A stretch of 64,000 nucleotides of DNA from Flavisolibacter longurius (GTDB lineage Bacteria; Bacteroidota; Bacteroidia; Chitinophagales; Chitinophagaceae). Of this stretch, positions 53,753 through 62,862 are shown one piece after another (the stretch's first letter is position 1; each line of letters opens with the position of its first letter). The notes beneath the pieces were generated by a model, which worked only from the letters and a program-made list of their open reading frames with translations, did not search any database and was not told the DNA's origin. The position numbers were made by a program, and so were the translations under genes. The DNA lies in contig JACJGO010000002.1 in NCBI GenBank assembly GCA_014163555.1, forward strand, positions 1 to 64,000, read 5' to 3'.

Positions 53753-56554
53753 TTAGTTTGATTTGGTCTTTAGGTTGAAATCGTATGTAAACCCGATGGT
53801 AACAGTCGTTCCCTGTTTGTAGCCGTAGTTGATCCTGTCACCCTGTCCAAAGTTGTAACCGGCTTTGCCCGAAGGATTGTCGTAGAAAGCAAACTTGTTA
53901 TTCAGAATATCCGACACCGTTAGCTTCAGTTCACCATTTCCATTTAATACTTTGCGGGAAGCCTGGAAGTCGAGCAGGTTGCGGGGCTTTTCATAAATAT
54001 CATAAAAGCCGGCGCCATTCGGATCCCCTACCAGGTAAAGGCGCGGACCTACCCGGTTGTAAAGCAGCGAAGCATTCCACACAGGCGTCGTGTACTGGAA
54101 ACCACCGTTCACCAGGTAAGGCGACTGGCCATAGAGCGGACGGTCCTGGGCCGCCTCTTTGCCCGAAGCCTGCGTGGTGCTGAGGGTAACTTTTGAATCA
54201 AGGACCGTAGCGTTCCCAATAAACGTAAAGTTCTTCAGGCCTTCGCTGATAAAGTCCAGTCCCTTGCGGATCTCGAACTCAGCACCCAACAGGGTTGCTT
54301 TGTCCGCGTTGGCATAGGTAAAAAGCCAGCGGTCGCTGTTACTGCCAGGGTCCATACGCAGCTCGATGGGATCATCAAAATGTTTGTACAGCGCTCCTAC
54401 CGAAACCACTTCACCGGAGCGTGGATAAAACTCGTAGCGCAGGTCGCCGTTCAGGATGGCGGTCCGCTTCAGGTCCGTGTTCCCGCTGATGCCCCAGATC
54501 TGCTCATAATCGAAGAACTGGAAGGGGGCAATCTCGCGGAACTCCGGCCGGGCCACGGTTTTGGAAGCGGCAGCACGAAGCTGGTGTTTTGCATTCAGGC
54601 TGTAGGTGAGGTTTAGCGACGGCAGGATGTCCCATTTCTCGGTGTTCACCACAATGCGTTTCAGGGAAAGATCACGGCTGTGCAGGAACTGCTCGAAGAA
54701 TTCAGCCCTAACGCCCCAGATCACCCGTAAATCGGACCCGATCTTGTTATCGAACATCGCAAAGCCGGCATTGAGCGCCGAGATACCAAAGTATTTGTCT
54801 GTATTCTGGGTTTGCTCGTCGAGGTAAAGACCATTGCTGTTGATATTGTCCGGCTGAAATGCCTGGTCGTACGGAACCGTGATATCAGTGTTTGTAGATG
54901 CCGGGCGGTAGCGGAAAACGCGGGACTTGAAGTCGCGGAAGCGCACCAGGGTACTGCCCCCGGCCTTGAAGGTTTGTTTCTGCCCACCCATGTCAAAGGG
55001 AATGGCCAGGGCAGCGTTGCCACCAATACTGTAGTCGTTGAGGGTAGAGAAAAAGCGGCGGGTGTCGTCGTCATCCATCTCGTAATGTGAAGCCGGATCG
55101 CTGAGCGGCTGCACGTATTGCGCCGTGCGGAAGTCAGGTTGCTGTTTGTTGTTGTAGGATACGTTGCCGTTCCAGGTGAGGCGAATGCCGGACTTTGTCA
55201 GTGCATGTTCACCTTCCAGCTGCCCGCTGTAGAGGAAACGCTGGTTGAGGAACGAAGAGCGCAGGTTTACGTTCTGCAGGCGGCCGGTGTGCTCCAGGTT
55301 GCGGGTGTAGTACACATCGTCGTAGGCCTGGTTGAACAGGTTTTTCAGGGAAATCTTGTGAACGCCGCGTACATAGGAAAGGTTGATCAGGCCACCGGCA
55401 TTGACGCTGTAACGGTTCTGCGTTTCGCTGCCGCTGAAGATGGGCGTACGCACCTGCTCGAAGCGGCCACGTTCTACTTCATCATAGATAACCATGCCGC
55501 GACGGTGATAAAGCGATACAATGGAACCGAAGGTGCCGTTGTTTTTTTTCGACCGGCTGAAGGCTGTCCAAGTGAGATTAAGTGTGGTGATAGGCATCGC
55601 CTTTGCCGTCTTTTCCGTGTATACATCACCGGGAAAGTCTTTGGTCAGGCGGATTTTTTCGGCATCGGGCAGGGAACGGTAAGCGGTGGTAGATGGAATG
55701 GAAGCCGGCAGGCTGCGGGTTCCGTTATCAAAACCCAGCCAGTCCCACTGGTTGCGGGGGTTGCTGGTAAAATCGTTGAAGGTGGACTGCGTGTTATAGC
55801 CTAATGAAACACCAATGGAAAGTTGGTTGCGGGTAGGTACGTCTTTCGTACGAATCTGTACCAGGCCACCGGCAAATTCACCGGGAAGATCCGGCGTAGC
55901 AGTTTTGTTGATCATGATGTTGTCCACCATCTGCGCCGGTACCAGGTCAAATGAAAACACTTTTTTATCGGGTTCGGAAGAAGGCAACTGGGCGCCGTTG
56001 ATCATCGCTTGGTTATACCGATCGGAAAGACCGCGAACCACCACGTATTTGTTATCCTGGATGGAAGCACCGCTCACCCGCTTCAGCACTTCGCCAGTAT
56101 TGCGATCGGGGGTGCGGCGGATAAAATCGGCCGCCAGTCCGCTGGAAAGAGCGGTGTTGTTTTTCTGGAAGGCAATAAGGGCATTGGTGGACTCCTGCCG
56201 GCGGGTAGAGGTGGCCCTTACCACGATGGCATCGCCCATTTTGGAAGCGGTTTCGAGCAACACGTTCAATTCATTGGCCCCGGTGGTGGTCACATCTACT
56301 TCGGCAATGCTCTTGAGTGAGTAGCCCACGGCACTGATCTCGATCGTGTATTTGGTGCCGGTAGAAAGATTCAGGAAATAGATTCCCTCTACGTTGGTAG
56401 TGGTACCGGTGGTGGTGCCCACAATCTTGATGGAGGCACCGGCAACCGGTTCGCCTTTATCATTGGTAACCTTTCCGCTGAGGCGGGCGGTTTGGGCAAA
56501 GGTGGTAGAGAGAAGTAGCAGGAAACAGACAGTGAGCCACGAACGGATCGGCAT
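53753..56554 (-). CDS. TonB-dependent receptor
   Basis: A 933-residue receptor with signal peptide (SWLTVCFLLLLSTTFAQ), carboxypeptidase-regulatory-like domain (ARLSGKVTNDKGEPVAGASIKI), plug (RTPDRNTGEVLKRVSGASIQDNKYVVVRGLSDRYNQAMING) and barrel ending TVTIGFTYDFNLKTK. The plug text VVVRGLSDRYNQ is shared with receptors that sit beside the beta-helix lipoprotein type found next in this operon. It likely imports a ligand captured by that lipoprotein. Confidence 0.9.
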   Translation of the reverse strand: MPIRSWLTVCFLLLLSTTFAQTARLSGKVTNDKGEPVAGASIKIVGTTTGTTTNVEGIYFLNLSTGTKYTIEISAVGYSLKSIAEVDVTTTGANELNVLLETASKMGDAIVVRATSTRRQESTNALIAFQKNNTALSSGLAADFIRRTPDRNTGEVLKRVSGASIQDNKYVVVRGLSDRYNQAMINGAQLPSSEPDKKVFSFDLVPAQMVDNIMINKTATPDLPGEFAGGLVQIRTKDVPTRNQLSIGVSLGYNTQSTFNDFTSNPRNQWDWLGFDNGTRSLPASIPSTTAYRSLPDAEKIRLTKDFPGDVYTEKTAKAMPITTLNLTWTAFSRSKKNNGTFGSIVSLYHRRGMVIYDEVERGRFEQVRTPIFSGSETQNRYSVNAGGLINLSYVRGVHKISLKNLFNQAYDDVYYTRNLEHTGRLQNVNLRSSFLNQRFLYSGQLEGEHALTKSGIRLTWNGNVSYNNKQQPDFRTAQYVQPLSDPASHYEMDDDDTRRFFSTLNDYSIGGNAALAIPFDMGGQKQTFKAGGSTLVRFRDFKSRVFRYRPASTNTDITVPYDQAFQPDNINSNGLYLDEQTQNTDKYFGISALNAGFAMFDNKIGSDLRVIWGVRAEFFEQFLHSRDLSLKRIVVNTEKWDILPSLNLTYSLNAKHQLRAAASKTVARPEFREIAPFQFFDYEQIWGISGNTDLKRTAILNGDLRYEFYPRSGEVVSVGALYKHFDDPIELRMDPGSNSDRWLFTYANADKATLLGAEFEIRKGLDFISEGLKNFTFIGNATVLDSKVTLSTTQASGKEAAQDRPLYGQSPYLVNGGFQYTTPVWNASLLYNRVGPRLYLVGDPNGAGFYDIYEKPRNLLDFQASRKVLNGNGELKLTVSDILNNKFAFYDNPSGKAGYNFGQGDRINYGYKQGTTVTIGFTYDFNLKTKSN

Positions 56555-56750
56555 GCTTTCGAATTTGCTGCAAAAGACGGCTACTTATGTTACCGCATTG
56601 TTAGAGCCGTGTTATCGAAAGATGAACTGAATGTTACCGGAATGTTATCACTATGCATGAAGTTTCTGGGAGTGGAGAAAAATTACAGCGATAATATATA
56701 AGGAAACCGCGTATCAATTCTCTGCTTCATAAAGAATGCATCTATTTCTC

Positions 56751-56764
56751 TTGATATAGATCAA
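56751..56764 (+). promoter_or_regulatory. perfect FNR/CRP-type box
   Basis: TTGATATAGATCAA is an exact TTGAT-N4-ATCAA palindrome. Its centre is about 65 bases upstream of the start expected from the -7 element at 56810, a class I activation distance. No -33 TTG is evident at that promoter, which fits dependence on an activator. Confidence 0.65.
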
Positions 56765-56809
56765 AGGCATTTCTTACCCTGCCTCAATGGTGAGGCCTCT
56801 CAGCCTTGG

Positions 56810-56817
56810 TAGCTTTG
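56810..56817 (+). promoter_or_regulatory. -7 promoter element of the detoxification operon
   Basis: TAGCTTTG matches TAnnTTTG, 28 bases before the YceI start codon. Confidence 0.6.
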
Positions 56818-56844
56818 CACTATCAATAAACAAAAACAAAAATT

Positions 56845-57399
56845 ATGGCAAACGTAAAATGGACAATAGACCCTTCGCACTCAGAAGTACAGTTTAAGGT
56901 AAAGCACCTGATGATCACTACCGTTACCGGTTATTTCAAAAAATTTGACCTGCAGGTGGAAACAGAAACCGATGATTTCACCACGGCAAAAAGCATTGTG
57001 TTTACGGCTGATGTGGACTCTATCGATACCAACAACCAGCAGCGGGACACCCACCTGAAATCGGCAGATTTCTTCAATGCTGCCGAGCACAGCCAGCTCC
57101 GGTTTGAGGGTACAAAATATGAAGCCGGTGGTGACGAGGCGAAACTGCACGGCGAATTAACCATCCGTGGCGTGAGCAAGCCCATTACCCTGAATGTGGA
57201 TTTTGGTGGCATTGTGGTGGACCCGTATGGACAAACCAAAGCCGGTTTTACCGTTAGCGGAAAGATCAGCCGGAAAGAGTTTGGTCTGACCTGGAATGCC
57301 GTTACCGAAGCCGGCAGTGTTGTGGTGAGCGACGAAATTAAAATTCATGCAGAGGTGCAACTGGTAAAACAGACACAATCTGAAACCGTTACAGCGTAA
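56845..57399 (+). CDS. YceI family protein
   Basis: A 184-residue lipocalin-like barrel: WTIDPSHSEVQFKVKHLMITTVTGYF, then FTADVDSIDTNNQQRDTHLKSADFF and the C-terminal EFGLTWNAVTEAGSVVVSDEIKIHAEVQ are diagnostic. Related proteins bind polyisoprenoids such as quinones. There is no signal peptide, so it is cytoplasmic here. It is the first gene of the operon, which makes quinone binding relevant to the dioxygenases that follow. Confidence 0.92.
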   Translation: MANVKWTIDPSHSEVQFKVKHLMITTVTGYFKKFDLQVETETDDFTTAKSIVFTADVDSIDTNNQQRDTHLKSADFFNAAEHSQLRFEGTKYEAGGDEAKLHGELTIRGVSKPITLNVDFGGIVVDPYGQTKAGFTVSGKISRKEFGLTWNAVTEAGSVVVSDEIKIHAEVQLVKQTQSETVTA

Positions 57400-57410
57400 A
57401 TTGTATACAA

Positions 57411-58346
57411 ATGGAAAACAGGATACTGGGCCTGCATCACATAACCGCTATTGCAGGCGAAGCGCAACGGAACTTTGATTTTTATACCAAGGTGCTGGGA
57501 TTGCGGCTGGTGAAAAAAACCGTCAATTTCGACGATCCCGGCACCTATCATTTTTATTTTGGCAACGAGGTTGGTACACCCGGTACGATTCTGACATTCT
57601 TTCCCTGGGAAGGCATCCAAAAAGGAAAAACAGGAACCGGCATGGCGACCGAAATCGGTTATGCAGTACCGAAGGACAGCCTCCCGTTTTGGCAGGACCG
57701 TTTTGCAAAACAAGGTGTAAAACAGTCAGCCATAGCCGAACGGTTTGGCGAACGCCACCTGTTGTTTGAAGACAGGGATGGCCTGCAGCTTACGCTTATT
57801 GAAACCGCCACGGACGACAGGCAACCCTGGACCACCAGCGATGTTTCGGCCGATGTGGCGCTGAAAGGTTTTCACAGCGTGGTGCTGACCGTGCAGAACA
57901 GCGCTCCTACCACGAAAGTGCTGACCGATATCTTGGGTTATCAATTGCAACAGGAAGACGGCAACCGCTTTCGCTTTGCGACAGATGCTATCAATACGGC
58001 TAATATTGTGGATCTGGTAGAAAGGCCGGGCGGCCAACGCGGCATCAATGCCGGTGGCACCAATCACCATGTGGCCTTTCGTGTCAAGAATGACAACATC
58101 TTAATGGACGTGCGGGAAAAAGTACGCAGTGCCGGGTTGAATATCACTGAAAAAATCGACCGCAATTATTTCTACTCACTTTATTTCCGCGAGCCCGGTG
58201 GTGTTTTGTTTGAGCTGGCATCCGACAACCCGGGGTTTGCTACCGACGAAACAGTAGCCGAACTGGGAACACACCTGATGCTGCCTGCGCAGTACGAACG
58301 CAACCGTCAGCGCATCGAAGAAGTGTTGCCGGTTCTTCACGCTTAA
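57411..58346 (+). CDS. MhqO-type ring-cleaving dioxygenase (copy 1)
   Basis: A 311-residue vicinal-oxygen-chelate protein with two VOC modules. Metal ligands: His9/10 (LGLHHITAI), Glu in the first module, His in NAGGTNHHVAF and Glu in FREPGGVLFELASDNPGF. In Bacillus the MhqA/E/O proteins of this type protect against quinones and hydroquinones. A second copy lies at 60378. Eleven bases after yceI. Confidence 0.88.
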   Translation: MENRILGLHHITAIAGEAQRNFDFYTKVLGLRLVKKTVNFDDPGTYHFYFGNEVGTPGTILTFFPWEGIQKGKTGTGMATEIGYAVPKDSLPFWQDRFAKQGVKQSAIAERFGERHLLFEDRDGLQLTLIETATDDRQPWTTSDVSADVALKGFHSVVLTVQNSAPTTKVLTDILGYQLQQEDGNRFRFATDAINTANIVDLVERPGGQRGINAGGTNHHVAFRVKNDNILMDVREKVRSAGLNITEKIDRNYFYSLYFREPGGVLFELASDNPGFATDETVAELGTHLMLPAQYERNRQRIEEVLPVLHA

Positions 58347-58356
58347 AACAAAACAA

Positions 58357-58674
58357 ATGATAGAAGACGTTCGCTTACAAATAAACGAAACCGGGCAAGG
58401 TGCCTTTTTAATCGAGGATGGCGAGGAGCAACTGGGTGAGATGGCGATCAGTATTTCCGGCAGCAACCTGACCGTGTATCATACTGAAGTGTCTCCGAAA
58501 GCGGAAGGTAAAGGCTTCGCCAAAAGGCTGCTGGCGGCGATGGTGGACCATGCCCGTAAGAACAATTTAAATGTAGTGCCGCTTTGCCCCTATGTGCATG
58601 CACAGTTCAAGCGTCACCCGGAAGACTATGCGGATGTATGGAAGGGGCCCGGCAGCGAAAAGGAGTCGATATGA
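58357..58674 (+). CDS. GNAT-fold N-acetyltransferase, YjdJ type
   Basis: A 105-residue minimal acetyltransferase of the Gcn5-related YjdJ group: EEQLGEMAISISGSNLTVYHTEVSP, acetyl-CoA loop EGKGFAKRLLAAMVDHARKNN and VVPLCPYVHAQFKRHPEDYADV. The target is unknown. Its stop overlaps the next start by the ATGA arrangement, implying coupled translation. Confidence 0.85.
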   Translation: MIEDVRLQINETGQGAFLIEDGEEQLGEMAISISGSNLTVYHTEVSPKAEGKGFAKRLLAAMVDHARKNNLNVVPLCPYVHAQFKRHPEDYADVWKGPGSEKESI

Positions 58675-59201
58675 AAAAGCGTGATACTGCGATCATTGAA
58701 CCCAGAACGATTTTTTTAGGTGCCGCTGATGCACCGGTTACCCTCTTGGAGTTTGCCGATTATGAAACGGAATCAGCAGCTACTGTGCATGACTGGATCA
58801 AAGAATTTTTGTTTCAATATGAAGGCAAACTGAAGTTTAGCTTCCGGCACTTTCCGTTGCGGCGTTTTCACCAGAAAGCACAAAAGGCTGCCGAAGCCGC
58901 TGTGGCCGCCGCGCAGGAAGGTAAGTTTTGGGAGATGCATGAAATGCTGTTGCAGAATCGTCGGGCCCTCGGCACAATTAGTTTAAAGTCCTACGCCAAA
59001 GAAATTGGTGTGACCAACAAACGTTTTTTGGACGAGTTGATCAACGGCACCTATGCCTGGTCGGTGCAGGACGACCTTGATGAAGGTCTGCGGATGGGTG
59101 TTACCCAAGTGCCGACATTTTTTATCAATGGCGAAAAACTGGAAGGTCCTGTACCAAAAGAGGTCCTGCAGACCAGGCTGGAAAAAGCCATCGACAATTA
59201 A
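58671..59201 (+). CDS. cysteine-free DsbA-fold protein
   Basis: A 176-residue thioredoxin-superfamily protein with DsbA-like helical insert: VTLLEFADYETESAATVHDWI, LKFSFRHFPLRRFHQKAQKAAEAA, FWEMHEMLLQNR and the cis-proline loop GVTQVPTFFING. In active relatives the first motif holds CxxC; here it reads ETESAA and the whole protein has no cysteine. It cannot act as a thiol oxidoreductase; chaperone or adaptor roles remain. ATG 58671 overlaps the previous stop. Confidence 0.85.
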   Translation: MKKRDTAIIEPRTIFLGAADAPVTLLEFADYETESAATVHDWIKEFLFQYEGKLKFSFRHFPLRRFHQKAQKAAEAAVAAAQEGKFWEMHEMLLQNRRALGTISLKSYAKEIGVTNKRFLDELINGTYAWSVQDDLDEGLRMGVTQVPTFFINGEKLEGPVPKEVLQTRLEKAIDN

Positions 59202-59210
59202 AATAAACGC

Positions 59211-59630
59211 ATGGAAAAAACAAACGTGCTTGGTTCGACAGTAGCGGTAAACAAAGGTGTTTTGTATCACACCGATCTGCAAACGGGACCCTTTCATTTC
59301 ATAGCCGATGAACCCGTGGCCTATGGCGGCGCTGCTACCGGTCCTTCGCCAATTGATTTTCTCTGTATGTCGCTGGCTTCCTGCAAAGCCATCACGGTTC
59401 GTATGTACGCAGCCCGCAAAGGCTGGAAACTTGAGGAGGTTGATGTAAAGGTAAATTTTGTAAAAGCGGATGCAACGACGGCAAGCGGCAATACTTTTTA
59501 CTGCGAAGTAAAACTAACCGGTGAACTGGATGCTGCCCAACGCAAACGCATGCTGGAGATCGCACAGGTTTGCCCGGTTGAACGGCTGCTGGGCAAAGAG
59601 AACACAGTGATGACGACGATGGTGAAGTGA
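59211..59630 (+). CDS. OsmC family protein
   Basis: A 139-residue OsmC/Ohr-fold peroxidase-like protein. Two conserved cysteines are in SLASCKAITVRMYA and IAQVCPVERLL, where Ohr would have longer motifs, so it belongs to the OsmC/YhfA side of the family. Expected to reduce organic peroxides or bind small electrophiles. Nine bases after the DsbA-fold gene. Confidence 0.88.
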   Translation: MEKTNVLGSTVAVNKGVLYHTDLQTGPFHFIADEPVAYGGAATGPSPIDFLCMSLASCKAITVRMYAARKGWKLEEVDVKVNFVKADATTASGNTFYCEVKLTGELDAAQRKRMLEIAQVCPVERLLGKENTVMTTMVK

Positions 59631-59649
59631 GTGATAAGTGAAGGCAAGT

Positions 59650-59663
59650 TTTCGCATACGATA
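59650..59663 (+). promoter_or_regulatory. 14-base motif upstream of rpiA
   Basis: TTTCGCATACGATA, identical to 47675-47688, 30 bases before the rpiA ATG. It overlaps TACATTGC, a possible weak -7 element, so rpiA may have an internal promoter. Confidence 0.45.
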
Positions 59664-59692
59664 CATTGCATTTAAACAATAAACCGATTGCC

Positions 59693-60367
59693 ATGGAGAG
59701 TACCGATCCCAAAAAAACAGCCGCGGAAAAGGCGGTGTCGTACATAGACGACAACATGGTCATTGGGTTGGGAACAGGATCAACTGCGTATTGGGCCATT
59801 CAATCCATTGGTAAAATGGTGAAACAGGGATTGCACATCAAAGCCGTTTGTACATCCTCAGCAACGGAAAAACTGGCAAGAGGGGTAAAGATTCCCATCG
59901 TGACATTTTCGGATATCCAACAGGTTGATCTTGCCATTGATGGTGCCGATGAAATTGATCCGCGAAAGGCCCTGATCAAGGGTGGCGGCGGTGCCCTGTT
60001 GCGGGAAAAAATAGTAGCGTACAACAGCCAGCAATTTCTTGTCATTGCCGATGAAAGCAAACGGGTGGAAAGGCTTGGTCGTTTTCCCCTCCCGGTGGAA
60101 GCGCTGCCCTTTGGCGTGGAAAGAACGTTGCAACACCTGCAGGCGATTTGCAAAAGCGCTAGCATCCGAATAGCGAACGGTTCACCCTACATTACAGATA
60201 ACGGCAACTACATTATTGATTGTCCGCTTGAAACCATTCCCGATCCGGAAGCGGCGCAGATTGCCATCAAAACTATTCCCGGTGTGCTGGAAACCGGGCT
60301 GTTTTTTTCCTTAAGAAATTGCATTGTCATTATTGGCTACAAGGATGGAAGTGTAGAGTTATTTTAA
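59693..60367 (+). CDS. rpiA: ribose-5-phosphate isomerase A
   Basis: A 224-residue isomerase of the pentose phosphate pathway (ribose-5-P to ribulose-5-P). GLGTGSTAYWAI binds phosphate, followed by DLAIDGADEIDP, LIKGGGGALLREKIVA and ESKRVERLGRFPLPVE, all catalytic-site segments. ATG 59693 is preferred to 59666 because family members start near this point. Its placement in a detoxification operon may support NADPH supply. Confidence 0.95.
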   Translation: MESTDPKKTAAEKAVSYIDDNMVIGLGTGSTAYWAIQSIGKMVKQGLHIKAVCTSSATEKLARGVKIPIVTFSDIQQVDLAIDGADEIDPRKALIKGGGGALLREKIVAYNSQQFLVIADESKRVERLGRFPLPVEALPFGVERTLQHLQAICKSASIRIANGSPYITDNGNYIIDCPLETIPDPEAAQIAIKTIPGVLETGLFFSLRNCIVIIGYKDGSVELF

Positions 60368-60377
60368 AACAAATTGT

Positions 60378-61331
60378 ATGGATCAACTGATAACAGGCAT
60401 TCACCACGTAACGGCCATTGCCAGTAACGCACAAAAGAACATTGATTTTTATACCGGCGTGCTGGGTCTGCGCCTGGTGAAAAAAACGGTCAATTTCGAC
60501 GGACCCGATGTCTATCATTTTTACTATGGCGATGAACAGGGAAGTCCCGGCTCTATTCTTACCTTTTTTCCCTACCAGGGACTCGTGAATGGCCGGCACG
60601 GAAAAGGCATGCTGAATACCACAACGTTTTCGGTGCCCACCTCTTCACTTAACTTTTGGCTCGATCGATTGAAGCGCTTTGATGTAGCGTACAAAAGACC
60701 GCAGGAACGCTTTGAAGGCGAAACCGTGGTGTATTTTGAAGATGAAGATGGACTGGGGCTGGAACTTGTTTTTAATGACAATGACTACCGAACCGGTTAT
60801 GCAAAAGGGCCTGTTGCCCAGGAACATGCCATCAAAGGCTTTTACAATGTAGAGATTTGGGAAGAAGGCTACGAACGCACGGCTGCCCTCCTAACCGAAC
60901 AACTCGATCACCAATTGGTAGTTGAGAAAGCCGGCCGTTTCCGGTTTGCCGCCAAGGATGCACCGGGAAATTATGTGGATATTATTTGTGCTCCCGATAG
61001 CATGAAAGGCCTGGCCGGCAGCGGCACCGTGCATCACATTGCCTTTGCTACTCCCGATGCCGAAACCCAGAAAGAAGTACGCCTGCGGATTGTGAAACGT
61101 ATGTTGAATCCGTCGCCCATTCTCGACCGCAGTTATTTTACGTCTATCTATTTCCGTGAGCCCGGTGGCGTGTTGTTTGAAGTGGCCACAAACGGCCCTG
61201 GTTTTGCTGCAGATGAATCACCGGAAACCCTCGGCGAAGCCCTGAAACTGCCACCCCAATTTGAAGCCGATCGTGAGAGTATTGAAAACAGTTTACCACC
61301 CATTTCCCTTAACATTAAAAAGTATCAGTAA
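60378..61331 (+). CDS. MhqO-type ring-cleaving dioxygenase (copy 2)
   Basis: A 317-residue paralogue of the 57411 gene; segments such as NIDFYTGVLGLRLVKKTVNFDGPD align closely also at DNA level. Metal ligands: His in GIHHVTAI, Glu in EDEDGLGLELVF, His in GTVHHIAFA and Glu in FREPGGVLFEVATNGPGF. Expected to open quinol rings or sense quinones. Directly followed, 2 bases later, by the MhqD-type hydrolase gene. Confidence 0.88.
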   Translation: MDQLITGIHHVTAIASNAQKNIDFYTGVLGLRLVKKTVNFDGPDVYHFYYGDEQGSPGSILTFFPYQGLVNGRHGKGMLNTTTFSVPTSSLNFWLDRLKRFDVAYKRPQERFEGETVVYFEDEDGLGLELVFNDNDYRTGYAKGPVAQEHAIKGFYNVEIWEEGYERTAALLTEQLDHQLVVEKAGRFRFAAKDAPGNYVDIICAPDSMKGLAGSGTVHHIAFATPDAETQKEVRLRIVKRMLNPSPILDRSYFTSIYFREPGGVLFEVATNGPGFAADESPETLGEALKLPPQFEADRESIENSLPPISLNIKKYQ

Positions 61332-61333
61332 TC

Positions 61334-61969
61334 ATGCACCAGAAAAATATTCATACCGCAGGAAAAACGCTTAACAAAGACAGCAAGGTTTTGATCATGA
61401 TCCATGGCCGGGGCGGCAGCGCAGAAGACATTCTTTCGTTGGCATCACACCTGCATGTGGCAGATTTCACCCTCTTGGCACCGCAGGCGACTAACGGCAC
61501 CTGGTACCCGTATTCGTTCCTGGCGCCACCGGCACAGAATGAACCCTGGCTTTCCTCCGCATTGGCGGTTTTGAAAAAAGTTGTGGATGATCTCAATGCA
61601 CAAGGCATTTCATCCGACCGAATCTATTTCCTGGGCTTTTCGCAAGGCGCCTGCCTTACACTGGAATTTGTTACCCGCTATGCAACCCGGTATGGTGGTG
61701 TGGTGGCATTTACCGGTGGATTGATCGGTGATAAAATTCACCCTGAAAACTACAGCGGTGATTTTGCCGGCACGCCTGTTTTCATTGGTACCAGCAACCC
61801 CGATCCGCATGTGCCTGTAGAAAGAGTGTATGCCACGAGCAATATCTTAAAAGACAAGGGAGCAGCCGTTACAGAAAAAGTCTATGAAGGCATGGGACAC
61901 ACCATCAACGCCGACGAAATTGCCAATGCCAACAACCTGATTTTTCATTCGACAGCAATAACACCGTAA
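61334..61969 (+). CDS. MhqD-type alpha/beta hydrolase
   Basis: A 211-residue carboxylesterase/phospholipase-type hydrolase. Oxyanion text MIHGRGGSAEDIL, nucleophile Ser in FLGFSQGACLTLEF, Asp in SNPDPHVPVERV and His in GMGHTINADE make a full triad. In Bacillus MhqD is co-regulated with the MhqO dioxygenase in hydroquinone resistance; the same pairing is seen here. Confidence 0.9.
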   Translation: MHQKNIHTAGKTLNKDSKVLIMIHGRGGSAEDILSLASHLHVADFTLLAPQATNGTWYPYSFLAPPAQNEPWLSSALAVLKKVVDDLNAQGISSDRIYFLGFSQGACLTLEFVTRYATRYGGVVAFTGGLIGDKIHPENYSGDFAGTPVFIGTSNPDPHVPVERVYATSNILKDKGAAVTEKVYEGMGHTINADEIANANNLIFHSTAITP

Positions 61970-61972
61970 ACA

Positions 61973-62326
61973 ATGTTCCGGATTACCAGGGTTTATAGCG
62001 ACAGCAATGGGGATAGCCATTTTGCAGACTTTGAAATTGAACTGAAAGAAGCCGGTAGTATTGGAAAGCTTTCCGACACCTTGCCAGCAACGGGTGTGGT
62101 GTTTCGTGAAGTGGCGCCAACATACGATTACCATTTCCACACCGCGCCACAAAAACAATACATCATCCTGTTGGACGGCGAAATTGAAATCCAAACGTCT
62201 TTGGGGGAAAAACGAACCTTTAGCGCCGGTGATGTATTGCTGATGGAAGACACGACCGGCAAAGGCCACAAAACACGCAACCTGCAGCCTATTCAGCGAA
62301 GATCCATCTTTATTACCCTACCCTGA
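61973..62326 (+). CDS. cupin domain protein
   Basis: A 117-residue cupin. DYHFHTAPQKQYIILLDGEIEI holds the HxH metal pair followed by a Gln in the usual Glu position; a third ligand His lies in GKGHKTRNL. Similar proteins are annotated as quercetin-dioxygenase-like. It begins 3 bases after the hydrolase gene and likely acts on a ring-cleavage product, an inference from context. Confidence 0.8.
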   Translation: MFRITRVYSDSNGDSHFADFEIELKEAGSIGKLSDTLPATGVVFREVAPTYDYHFHTAPQKQYIILLDGEIEIQTSLGEKRTFSAGDVLLMEDTTGKGHKTRNLQPIQRRSIFITLP

Positions 62327-62402
62327 AAAGCCAATCCGGGAGTTATTGAAAAACTGTTTGTAGATTTAAAGAACCAACAGAAACCAACCAAACTCCCTTC
62401 AT

Positions 62403-62786
62403 ATGGCAGCTAAATCAGCAATGGACCTGGTAAAGGAAGCCAAGCAAAACGTTGAGAACCTTTCTCCCGAACAGGTGGAGCAGGAACTTTCCACCGGCAA
62501 CGCAACATTAATCGACATTCGCGAAAGTGAGGAACTGGACCAGACCGGGAAGATACCCGGCTCGGTGCATGCACCACGAGGCATGCTGGAGTTTTATGCC
62601 GACGATTCGCTTCCTTACCACAAGCCGGAGTTTGATAAAAATAAGCGCATCATCCTGCATTGCGCCTCCGGTGGCCGCTCAGCACTGGCTGCCTCCACAC
62701 TCAAACAAATGGGGTATGAAAATGTAGCCCACCTCGATGGCGGCATCAAGGCCTGGAAAGAGGCGGGCAAACCGGTGAACGGGTAA
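62403..62786 (+). CDS. rhodanese-like domain protein
   Basis: A 127-residue single-domain sulfurtransferase: TLIDIRESEELDQTGKIPGSVHAPRGML and active loop LHCASGGRSALAA with the catalytic Cys. The HLDGGIKAWKEAGKPV end is typical. An extra helical N-terminus (~25 residues) precedes the domain. Last gene of the operon, 76 bases after the cupin gene, followed by a strong terminator. Confidence 0.93.
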   Translation: MAAKSAMDLVKEAKQNVENLSPEQVEQELSTGNATLIDIRESEELDQTGKIPGSVHAPRGMLEFYADDSLPYHKPEFDKNKRIILHCASGGRSALAASTLKQMGYENVAHLDGGIKAWKEAGKPVNG

Positions 62787-62862
62787 GCACTCCTTTTCGC
62801 CAATCCTGATTATTCTTCACCCTTACGCAGGGAGATGGGCTTTTGTTTTGAGGAAAATAAAA

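Noticed and set aside
59622-59642. GTGA-rich stretch at the OsmC gene end as another word array
   Set aside because: GTGA recurs at irregular steps (5, 4 and 7 bases) without a mirror arm; below the standard of the other arrays.
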